Shown: in pieces, positions 45,511-52,554 of the stretch | Position numbering within the stretch: position 1 is the first letter of the stretch | Layout: every line of letters starts with the position of its first letter | Assembly: GCA_965242795.1 (NCBI GenBank) | Contig: OZ251505.1 | Location: 496,001 to 560,000, forward strand | From: Bin18 sp965242795 | Lineage (GTDB): Bacteria; Desulfobacterota; Binatia; Bin18 | DNA length: 64,000 bases | Direction: 5' to 3' | Position numbers and translations under genes: made by a program | The notes under the pieces: generated by a model | Database searches by the model: none | The model's input: only the letters and a program-made list of their open reading frames with translations | Told to the model about the DNA's origin: nothing

Positions 45511-47145
45511 ATGTCCCGCCCGATGTTCAACTTGCTCACAGAGCCCGTGTTCCGCATCGAAACGGGGGACGCTCCGCACGCCGCGGCGTCGTTGCCCGAA
45601 GTGTACGCCGTGCTGATGCGGGACGACGTCGAGACGTTCCCGGCGCTGCGTCCGCACCAGCGCCACGCGTGGCACGCCTTCCTCGTGCAGTTGGGCGCCA
45701 TGACGTTGCACCGTGCCGGCGTCAGGGAGCCGCCCGCGGGCGCTAATCAATGGAAGAAGCTGATCCGCGGCCTGACGCCGGACTTCCCCGACGACGAGCC
45801 CTGGCGCCTCGTGGTGGACGACGTCACCAAGCCGGCCTTCATGCAGCCGCCCGCCTCGTCCGAAGACAAAGCGAAAGAATACGAGCGCCGGGTAACGACG
45901 CCCGACGCATTGGACATGCTGGTGATGTCGAAGAACCACGACCTCAAGACGTCGGTCGCCACGCAGGCCGGCGTGGACGATTGGATATTCGCGTTGATTA
46001 CGCTGCAAACGATGGGAGGCTACTCCGCGGCTGGGAGCAAGCAGCAATATCACACGATTTCACGAATGAACGGGAGTTACGGCAGTCGTCCGGCCGTAAG
46101 CCTGACCGCATCCCTCCGCCTTGGATGTCACTTACGACGAGATATCATGGGCCTGCTTGAGCGTTGGGATTCAATCCTGAGCGATTTCCCCGGAATGAAC
46201 GACGGCATAACGCTCGTCTGGGTGCATCCCTGGAATGGAACGAAGGAGGAAGTACTGAGCCTAGAGGAACTCAACCCGTTCTATATCGAGATTTGCCGGC
46301 GCGTCCGGCTGTGTTCCAACACTGCCGGCAATCTGTATGCCGTCAAGACCGGCTCCAAAGCAGCACGGATTCAGGCAAAGGACTGGAACGGCAGAACGGG
46401 CGATCCCTGGACGCCGGCAAATAAGAGCAAGAAGGAATCGCTGACTCCGCGCTCCGACGGCTTCATGTGCAAGCGTATCGTTGAATACTTGACATCCGCT
46501 GATTGGGAACGACCGCCCTTGTTGAAGCCGACAGAATCCGAGCGGCGGTTCCCAATGACGATGCAGCTTATCGCCCGCGGGATCACGAAGGTGAACAATG
46601 GAAAAGGCAAGACCGCCGGTTACCACGAGCGCATCATTCCGCTGCGCCCCACCGCCGTCCGAAGTTTGGGAAGCGACGGAGAGGCGGGGAAATTGGGCAC
46701 TCTTGCCAATGAGCGCATTGAGGAAGTCGGCAAGGTACGGAACATCCTGCGCGATGCAATCGCAACATTCTACTACAAAGGCGATGACATCTATAAACTC
46801 AAGAAAAGGGATTTGAAGAAACTTCGCTTCCGAGATGAAATCAATCGTTTGATCGCACTATGGGACGAACTCGTCGACACCCGCTTTTTCGACGATCTGC
46901 AAGCCGAACTAGAAGCCGACGGAACCGAGCGTGAACGCCTCCGTCACGAGTGGCTGAGGAACGGCACCGACGGCATCGTGGATCACGCGCGCAACGTCCT
47001 GCACGCTGCGGAGGACGCCTTGCCGTGCTCGACCGGTCACCGCTACAGGGCGCGCGCTCAGGCCCGAAATCTATTCGAAGGACGGATACGCGGACCGAGG
47101 GGGCTGCCATTCCTGTTCCAGAAGTCCGACGAGGAGAAGCTGTAA
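45511..47145 (+). CDS. cse1: Type I-E Cascade large subunit Cse1/Cas8e
   Basis: The 544-residue protein matches the Cse1 family: MFNLLTEPVFRI near the N-terminus, RPHQRHAWHAFLVQLGAMTLHRAG, PAFMQPP and TPDALDMLVMSKNHDLKTSV, with the C-terminal four-helix region. Cse1 recognises the PAM and, in standard systems, recruits Cas3. The first ATG has no spacing after a GAGG; the ATG four codons later (45523) matches the family start and may be correct. The gene begins only 19 bases from the divergent DUF433 start. Base composition drops in its second half (about 46000-47000). Its TAA shares one base with the next gene's ATG (TAATG), indicating coupling. Confidence 0.93.
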   Translation: MSRPMFNLLTEPVFRIETGDAPHAAASLPEVYAVLMRDDVETFPALRPHQRHAWHAFLVQLGAMTLHRAGVREPPAGANQWKKLIRGLTPDFPDDEPWRLVVDDVTKPAFMQPPASSEDKAKEYERRVTTPDALDMLVMSKNHDLKTSVATQAGVDDWIFALITLQTMGGYSAAGSKQQYHTISRMNGSYGSRPAVSLTASLRLGCHLRRDIMGLLERWDSILSDFPGMNDGITLVWVHPWNGTKEEVLSLEELNPFYIEICRRVRLCSNTAGNLYAVKTGSKAARIQAKDWNGRTGDPWTPANKSKKESLTPRSDGFMCKRIVEYLTSADWERPPLLKPTESERRFPMTMQLIARGITKVNNGKGKTAGYHERIIPLRPTAVRSLGSDGEAGKLGTLANERIEEVGKVRNILRDAIATFYYKGDDIYKLKKRDLKKLRFRDEINRLIALWDELVDTRFFDDLQAELEADGTERERLRHEWLRNGTDGIVDHARNVLHAAEDALPCSTGHRYRARAQARNLFEGRIRGPRGLPFLFQKSDEEKL

Positions 47146-48155
47146 TGTCCGATAGAGAACCCACCATCGCAAACGCGGAACCGGGCGGAAATACGGCTTC
47201 CGCTGTCCCCGTCGAACAGCCGCGGGACAAACCGGTACGGGAACGCACTTTCAATCAGCACGTGATCGACGAGGCAGAGCATAACGGATGGCGCACCTTC
47301 CATCTCCGAGACCGAGACAGCATCCACATCGTCCGGGGCAGAGGCTTCCCGGACCTGGTCATGTATCGGAAGAATGCGGAAACCGGCCGCACCGAATTGA
47401 TCGCCGCGGAATTGAAACGAGACTTCGACAGCAGCCCGACGGACGAACAACGGGAATGGATGGACGCCTTGCGCCAATACGTTTGGGTTCCCCGGGACGT
47501 GTGGCGGCCCGAAGATTGGGACGAAATCGCGCGCGTTCTCAGAGACGGCCCGGCAAACGCGGCGCCACACCATGCCGCGGCGCCGCGCGTCGAGTCCCCA
47601 CGCAGCCGCAGCCAGATACCGGCGAACTTCGGCGGCACCATTACCGGAATCGTGGAAACCATCGAGGACAAGGACCTGGACAAAGGGGACGCCGCCAGCC
47701 TGCGGCGCATGAGCCCCGACAACCCGAACAGCGCCGCATTCTGGCGACTCATGGTTCGGTCGGGGATGCCCGGAGAGCCCGACGTCAGGAAGTGGGGCTT
47801 GATCGTCAACAGCATGGCGCTCATGGCGCACGGCGCCGGCTTGGCGCATCGGCCCCAGATTCCCGTGGGTCAGGCGCTCTATCGGGGCAGCGGCAAGCGC
47901 GTGCCGTTGTACGGCGAAGATCGTCTCTCGGCACTGCTATCCGCCCGAGGGACTGCGCTGCACCGTCTGCTGGAACGGCTGTTTCGTATGCTGGCGTCCG
48001 AAGGCTGCGCGTTCGACTGGCGGGAAATGGCGTGGTTCATTCTGAACGAAGGCGAGAATGAAGAGCGCGCGGACCAGGCGCGAATCGAGATAGCCCGTGC
48101 CTATTACCGGGCGGAGCATCAACCTGTCGGACAAGCTGTGAAGGGATCGGGTTGA
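47145..48155 (+). CDS. cse2: VRR-NUC nuclease fused to Cse2/Cas11
   Basis: The 336-residue protein joins two domains. Residues 35-133 are a VRR-NUC-type PD-(D/E)xK nuclease: TFNQHVIDEAEHNGW, RGRGFPD with Asp70, LIAAELKRD with Glu89 and Lys91, Gln102 in SPTDEQREWMDAL, ending VWRPEDWDEIARVL. Every catalytic position of the fold is kept. A Pro/Ala/Arg linker (135-160) follows. Residues 165-325 are the type I-E small subunit Cse2: PNSAAFWRLMVRSGM, GLIVNSMALMAHG, GEDRLSALLSARG, LLERLFRMLASEG, DWREMAWFIL. A normal Cse2 is about 160-200 residues, so the nuclease is an addition. The operon lacks cas3, so this domain may supply target cutting. Confidence 0.9.
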   Translation: MSDREPTIANAEPGGNTASAVPVEQPRDKPVRERTFNQHVIDEAEHNGWRTFHLRDRDSIHIVRGRGFPDLVMYRKNAETGRTELIAAELKRDFDSSPTDEQREWMDALRQYVWVPRDVWRPEDWDEIARVLRDGPANAAPHHAAAPRVESPRSRSQIPANFGGTITGIVETIEDKDLDKGDAASLRRMSPDNPNSAAFWRLMVRSGMPGEPDVRKWGLIVNSMALMAHGAGLAHRPQIPVGQALYRGSGKRVPLYGEDRLSALLSARGTALHRLLERLFRMLASEGCAFDWREMAWFILNEGENEERADQARIEIARAYYRAEHQPVGQAVKGSG

Positions 48156-48176
48156 GGATTTCCGGCTTTGGTCTGA

Positions 48177-48340
48177 GGACCCTCTCCCTAGCCCTCCCCC
48201 GGAGGGGGAGGGGACAGAAAAAGGGAACAGGAAGGAAAAAGGAGACGAGATTGATCGTAGGACATTCTCCATCTTGGTTATGCCCTCCCCGTAAAAAGCA
48301 AATTCCCTCCCCCTCTGGGGGAGGGTTAGGGAGAGGGTCC
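48177..48340. mobile_element. MITE-like element inside the cas operon
   Basis: Bases 48177-48200 and the reverse complement of 48317-48340 match at 23 of 24 positions (GGACCCTCTCCCTA...CCCTCCCCC). Each end also forms its own G-rich hairpin. The interior has no gene. It fills most of the 264-base gap between cse2 and cas7, a gap absent from compact Cascade operons, and is followed by the 37-base module and the cas7 ribosome site. Confidence 0.75.
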
Positions 48341-48353
48341 CCCGACGACAACG

Positions 48354-48391
48354 CCGAATCGGACCGAGAATCCCGAACCGAGACACGACCG
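48354..48391 (+). promoter_or_regulatory. Conserved module upstream of cas7
   Basis: Matches 5566-5602 (minus) at 33 of 37 positions and lies 21 bases before the AAGGAG site of cas7. It may supply a promoter after the element that splits the operon. No clear -35/-10 pair is visible to me. Confidence 0.45.
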
Positions 48392-48419
48392 ACAATCTCG
48401 AACGTAAGGAGTTCCACCG

Positions 48420-49642
48420 ATGCCCATCCCTAAGTTTCTGCAAATCCATACCCTGCACTCCTACCCCGCGGCGCTGCTGAATCGGGATGATAACGGTCGC
48501 GCCAAGCGCATGCCCTTCGGCGGCGTGGTGCGCACGCGCATATCGTCGCAGTGTCTCAAACGGCACTGGCGGGGGCGGACACTCCATGCAGCCACCGGAT
48601 GGGAGTACGAAAACCGCGAGTTCGCCTTGCACACCATCGAAGGTGCGCAGGAAGCGGTACGCTCCCGGAACGTCGTTGCGCAGGCGGTCATGCAGCCGAT
48701 CAAAGAGACTGGCCATGCGACCGACGACGTACTGAAGGCCGTTCAGGACGCCTTCAACAAAGGCGTGTATGGGAAGGAAGGAACCCAACAACCCTTGCTG
48801 CTCGGCCTACCGGAAGTCGCATATCTGCGGAAGAAAGCCGCCGCCCTCTGTGAGAAGCATCCTCAGAACGCCAAGGCGGCCAAGGAAGCCGTGGAAAAAC
48901 TTTTCGACAAGAAAACCGGGGAAGGTGAGAACTTCCGCGCCTTCAGAGAGCAGACCAAGCTGCCCGGCGGGTTGGAAGGCGCGCTGTTCGGACGCATGGT
49001 CACGTCCGATACCGCGGCGAACATCGACGCCGCCATTCACGTCGCCCACGCCTTCACCGTACACAGGGAGGAGAGCGAGAGCGATTATTCTCCGTGGTGG
49101 ACGACTTGCAGCCCGCCGATGAGGACGCCGGCGCTGCGCACCTCGGCGACACGGAACTGACCGCGGGCCTGTTCTACGGTTACGTCGTGGTGGACGTGCC
49201 GGGGCTGGTGTCCAATCTGGAGGGCTGTCCCGCCAACGAGTGGAACACCGCCGACACCGACAGGACGATGGCGGCCCAAGTGGTGCACCACCTGTTGCAC
49301 CTGATCGCCACGGTGTCGCCGGGGGCGAAGCTGGGTTCCACCGCGCCATATAGCTGTGCCGACCTCATGCTGGTCGAAGCCGGCGCGCGTCAGCCCCGCA
49401 GCCTCGCCAACGCCTTTCGCAAGCCGGTCGCACCGCAAACCAACGCGGCGGTCGAAGCCCTGTTCGGCTATCTCGCCAAGCTGGACGCCGCGTATGGCGC
49501 AAAGGAAGCGCGCCGCGCGATGTCCGTCGAGGATTACGACATTCCCGAGGCCAAGCGGGTCTGCTTGGACGACTTGGCGAAGTGGGCGCAAGAATCGATC
49601 CGCAACGGCGAGGCGAAAGAGGCATGCGACACCTCATCCTGA
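48420..49642 (+). pseudogene. cas7: Type I-E Cas7 (Cse4/CasC), one-base frameshift
   Basis: The frame from the ATG at 48420 (AAGGAG 9 bases upstream) encodes Cas7e: FLQIHTLHSYPAALLNRDDNG, RTRISSQCLKRHWR, EGALFGRMVTSD, AAIHVAHAFTVHREESESDY. At 49086-49091 the frame breaks; VDDLQPADEDAGAAHLG and the rest, including LFYGYVVVDVPGLVSNL, continue in another frame to 49642. One added T at TATTCT restores a protein of about 407 residues, slightly longer than the family's usual size. Cas7 forms the crRNA-binding backbone, so a true frameshift would disable the complex. Sequencing indel or programmed shift cannot be ruled out from here. Confidence 0.9.
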
Positions 49643-50376
49643 ACCTGGAATCGCCGCTCATGGCCTTCGGCGGCGAAACCATAGACAACTACGGCGTCAT
49701 CCGCCGGTTTCCCGCAGCGTCCATGCTGACCGGGCTGTTCGCCAATGCGCTGGGCTGGCGGCGGACCGAACGGGAGCAGCATCAGCGGTTGCAGAACCGT
49801 CTGATTTTCGCCGCACGCATCGACCGGGAACCCCATGCGGGGCTGCGCCTGGCCGATTTCCAGACCGCGCATCTCGGCGCCAGGGACCAGGGTTGGACTA
49901 CGCGGGGAGAGCCGGAAGGTCGCACCGGCGGCCCCAGGACCTACGACGCGCCCCACCTGCGCTACCGTGACTATTTCGCCGACATGCGCGTCACGGTCGC
50001 GTTGCGCTTGCAGCCGGACGACGAACCGCCGCGGCTCGCCGACGTGGCCGCGGCGCTGCACGAGCCGGCCCGTCCGCTGTTCATCGGACGCAAGCCGTGC
50101 CTGCCGTCCGGGCCGCTGTGCGCCGGGTTCCGCGAGGGCGAGACGGCATTGTCGGCACTGCTGGCGACGCCGCTGGACGAGCCGACGGTCGCGCCCGCCG
50201 CGGTGCGCCTGCTGTGGCCGGACGGCGAAACCCCGGCGGGCGTAGCCCCCGACCGCAGCTATCCGCTGACCGACCAGCGCAACTGGACGTCCGGCCTGCA
50301 CGGCGGCGGGCGCTTGGTGTGCGAAGGCACGATTGCGCGCGATACGTTTCCCACCGGCAAGGAGACACCGCAATGA
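49624..50376 (+). CDS. cas5e: Type I-E Cas5 (CasD)
   Basis: The 250-residue product from MRHLILNLESPLMAFGGETIDNYG has the Cas5e N-terminus, FPAASMLTGLFANALGW, LADFQTAHLG and the C-terminal PLFIGRKPCLPSGPL block. It caps the crRNA 5' handle in Cascade. Its start overlaps the end of cas7 by 19 bases, and its stop overlaps the cas6e ATG as ATGA. No extra nuclease domain is attached. Confidence 0.92.
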   Translation: MRHLILNLESPLMAFGGETIDNYGVIRRFPAASMLTGLFANALGWRRTEREQHQRLQNRLIFAARIDREPHAGLRLADFQTAHLGARDQGWTTRGEPEGRTGGPRTYDAPHLRYRDYFADMRVTVALRLQPDDEPPRLADVAAALHEPARPLFIGRKPCLPSGPLCAGFREGETALSALLATPLDEPTVAPAAVRLLWPDGETPAGVAPDRSYPLTDQRNWTSGLHGGGRLVCEGTIARDTFPTGKETPQ

Positions 50377-51128
50377 GCAGCCGCGCGCCACTGTACATGA
50401 TCCGTGCCGACGTCAGTGTGGATGATTTCCATCGCTGGATGGGCAGCAAACGGCTCCAGGACCCGGACCACGCCATGCACTGCCTGCTGACCGAATGTTT
50501 CGGCCCGCCGGCGCCGGAGGGGCCGGCGCCCAAGCCGTTTCGCCTGATCCTGCCGCGGGACGGAAAGCCCGGCGTGTTCTACGGTTACGGCCCGGCCGAC
50601 GCCGCGGCGTTGCGCGAAACCCCCGGGATATGCGCCGACCCGTTGCAGGGCCGCGTGCTCCCGGTCGAAAGTCTGGACAGCAAACCGATGCCGGTGGAAT
50701 GGCGGACGGGAACACGGCTGGGCTTCGAGACGCGCGTGCGCCCGACCCGGCGGCTCAAGCGCCCCCGCAACGACAAGGGAGAGCTGCACGTCGCCGAGCG
50801 CGATGCGTATCTCATGCAGGCGTTGGACCCGCGGACGGCAACGCGGAAACGGGAGGAGGTGTACGTCGCGTGGCTGTCCGAGCGGTTCGAGAGAATCGGC
50901 GGTGCGCGGCTCGACCCGAAAGAAACCCGGCTGGTGTCGTTCCGGCGCACGCCCGCCATGCGCACGCGGCACGGTCGCGCCAGCGAAGGGCCGGACGCGG
51001 TGCTGCAGGGAACCCTCACCATCACGGACGCCGACGCCTTCACCGATTTGCTGGCGCGGGGCATCGGGCGACACCGCGCGTACGGCTACGGCATGGTACT
51101 CCTGCGTCCGGCCGGCAGGGCGCTTTGA
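50373..51128 (+). CDS. cas6e: Type I-E Cas6e crRNA endoribonuclease
   Basis: The 251-residue protein starts MSSRAPLYMIRADVSVDDFHRWMG. It has the Cas6e ferredoxin-like pair and ends with the glycine-rich loop GIGRHRAYGYGMVLLRPAG. It cuts the repeat hairpin to release crRNAs. It starts with an ATGA overlap with cas5e and an AAGGAGA site. The array begins 64 bases after its stop, so the leader must be very short or lie within the gene end. Confidence 0.93.
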   Translation: MSSRAPLYMIRADVSVDDFHRWMGSKRLQDPDHAMHCLLTECFGPPAPEGPAPKPFRLILPRDGKPGVFYGYGPADAAALRETPGICADPLQGRVLPVESLDSKPMPVEWRTGTRLGFETRVRPTRRLKRPRNDKGELHVAERDAYLMQALDPRTATRKREEVYVAWLSERFERIGGARLDPKETRLVSFRRTPAMRTRHGRASEGPDAVLQGTLTITDADAFTDLLARGIGRHRAYGYGMVLLRPAGRAL

Positions 51129-51192
51129 CGATGGCTACAGGTCGGATCTTTGGATGGACTCGTGGAAAGGCCCCTTCCTGAAAATCGGAAGG

Positions 51193-51465
51193 GTTTCCCC
51201 CGCACACGCGGGGATAGTCCCCCGATCATCGGCTACGAGTCGATGTCGAATGAGTTTCCCCCGCACACGCGGGGATAGTCCCCCGCCATCCGGGTCGAGC
51301 CGCTCCAGCAACACGTTTCCCCCGCACACGCGGGGATAGTCCCTTGCCGCCGTCGCGGACGGGCTCCCGGTGGTGGTTTCCCCCGCACACGCGGGGATAG
51401 TCCTCCAGGAAAGCCAAGACCCGAATCCCTGTGCCAGTTTCCCCCGCACACGCGGGGATAGTCCC
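51193..51465 (+). CRISPR. Type I-E CRISPR array, 5 repeats / 4 spacers
   Basis: Five 29-base repeats (51193, 51254, 51315, 51376, 51437) begin GTTTCCCCCGCAC and end GGGGATAGTCCC, the type I-E form with a CCCCGC/GCGGGG hairpin. All four spacers are exactly 32 bases. The fourth repeat ends in T instead of C; the others appear identical. The polarity agrees with plus-strand transcription. The leader gap 51129-51192 is 64 bases. The array ends next to a TTCGTTGAGCCTG repeat at 51484. The compact, uniform array suggests few recent acquisitions, fitting the absence of cas1 and cas2 here. Confidence 0.97.
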
Positions 51466-51483
51466 GTTGCCGGAAGCTCCCTC

Positions 51484-51570
51484 CCTAACCCTCAGTTCGT
51501 TGAGCCTGTCGAAACGAACCCCGAGGTCACCTCGGCCTTCGCACCTCACCTCCTGCCCTTTGACTACGAG
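51484..51570. repeat. TTCGTTGAGCCTG repeat unit downstream of the array
   Basis: GTTCGTTGAGCCTGTCGAAACGAAC stem arms with the GAGGTCACCTCGGCC tail, the same unit as near 44005. No cas gene follows it. Confidence 0.7.
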
Positions 51571-51674
51571 GATCCTCTCGTATGTAATTCCCATAACTTG
51601 CTTGCCGCGGTTGCCGTGGAGGACGCTGGCGTGTGGGACGTGATTACGGTCATGGTCAATTTCGAGGTGCGGGT

Positions 51675-52028
51675 ATGAAAGTCCATCACGACGCTGCCAG
51701 AGATTACGTGACGATTGACTTCACCGACGAGGTTGAAGCCAGGGCCATTTATGAAGACGGCATCATCGTCCGCTACGACAAATCGGGCGGCGTCATCGGC
51801 ATCGACATCGTCGATTCGATGAAGCTGTTCACGAGTTCGGACCTTTGGACGCTGCAGGACGTCTGCCGCTATCTCAACGTCTCCGAATCGACGATCCGTC
51901 GGAGAATAAAGAGCAAGCAGATCCGCTACACCAAAGAAGGCAATCGGTATCGCTTCAAACGGGCGGACGTAGTGAAGCTCGGACCGGCGCGTGGCGAAAG
52001 CGCGGCAGAGTCATTCGACGACCGATGA
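51675..52028 (+). CDS. DUF2283 / helix-turn-helix (HTH_17) fusion protein
   Basis: The 117-residue protein joins DUF2283 (residues 1-50: MKVHHDAARDYVTIDF, GVIGIDIVD) to an excisionase-like MerR HTH (56-100: LWTLQDVCRYLNVSESTIRRRIKSKQIRYTKEGNRYRFKRADV). DUF2283 proteins are often antitoxin-like. A DNA-binding, autoregulating antitoxin is a possible role, but no toxin is adjacent. It lies 210 bases after the CRISPR array. A GAGG stretch about 6-9 bases upstream supports this ATG. Confidence 0.85.
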   Translation: MKVHHDAARDYVTIDFTDEVEARAIYEDGIIVRYDKSGGVIGIDIVDSMKLFTSSDLWTLQDVCRYLNVSESTIRRRIKSKQIRYTKEGNRYRFKRADVVKLGPARGESAAESFDDR

Positions 52029-52145
52029 TCCGCCGTAGCGAAAGGGAACGACGATAAACGCAGGTACGATCCGTCAGCGGGCAGAGGGTTCGAGTATCGT
52101 CTTGGATGAAATTTCCCGACTGATGTAGCGCTGCGGTCTGACCCC

Positions 52146-52310
52146 CCCTCCCTAGCCCTCCCCCTCAAGGGGGGAGGGAATATCTCTCTTTTTCTTGATC
52201 GCTACTCCTCATCCTCGCCCTGCGACAGGTTCAGCGGTCGGAGTTCCTATTTCATCACTTCCCCTGGTCCCTGAGCTTGTCGAAGGGTCGAAAGGCCGAA
52301 GGGTGAGGGA
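52146..52310. repeat. CCCTCCCC hairpin and CTTGTCGAAGGG repeats
   Basis: The gap 52029-52554 (526 bases) has no gene. A CCCTCCCC-TCAA-GGGGGGAGGG hairpin lies at 52146-52180, and CGACAGG and CCTGAGCTTGTCGAAGGG copies lie at 52222-52300. 52310-52554 shows no recognisable element and should contain the promoter of the next operon. Confidence 0.65.
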
Positions 52311-52554
52311 GAGTCGGCGAGCCAAGGGCGTCAGCCCGCCGGCAAGCCGGTGGGGGGTCCCCGCCGCAATCGGTGCCGTGGGAAGAAAGTTCACGGTAGG
52401 ACGGGCCGGCGGCGTTGCTGACGGGCGCCGGCGAGTTGTGGTATGACCCGGAGGCTTGCCGCCGAACGGAACTACCAACTGCGGCGCATGTGTCCTGGAA
52501 CGACCCACCCGACTTTATCGACACGGAACCGACCGGAGAAGACAGGCAGAAGAT

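Noticed and set aside
49086..49091. Programmed frameshifting in cas7.
   Set aside because: No slippery heptamer or stimulatory hairpin is evident and other Cas7e proteins are encoded in one frame.
51129..51192. A full leader with IHF-type site before the array.
   Set aside because: Only 64 bases separate cas6e and the first repeat, with no AT-rich tract; I cannot identify leader motifs.
51193..51221. Reading the array in the opposite direction.
   Set aside because: Repeat polarity (G..TTCCCC at the 5' end, GGGGATA at the 3' end) matches known type I-E arrays transcribed in the same direction as the cas genes.
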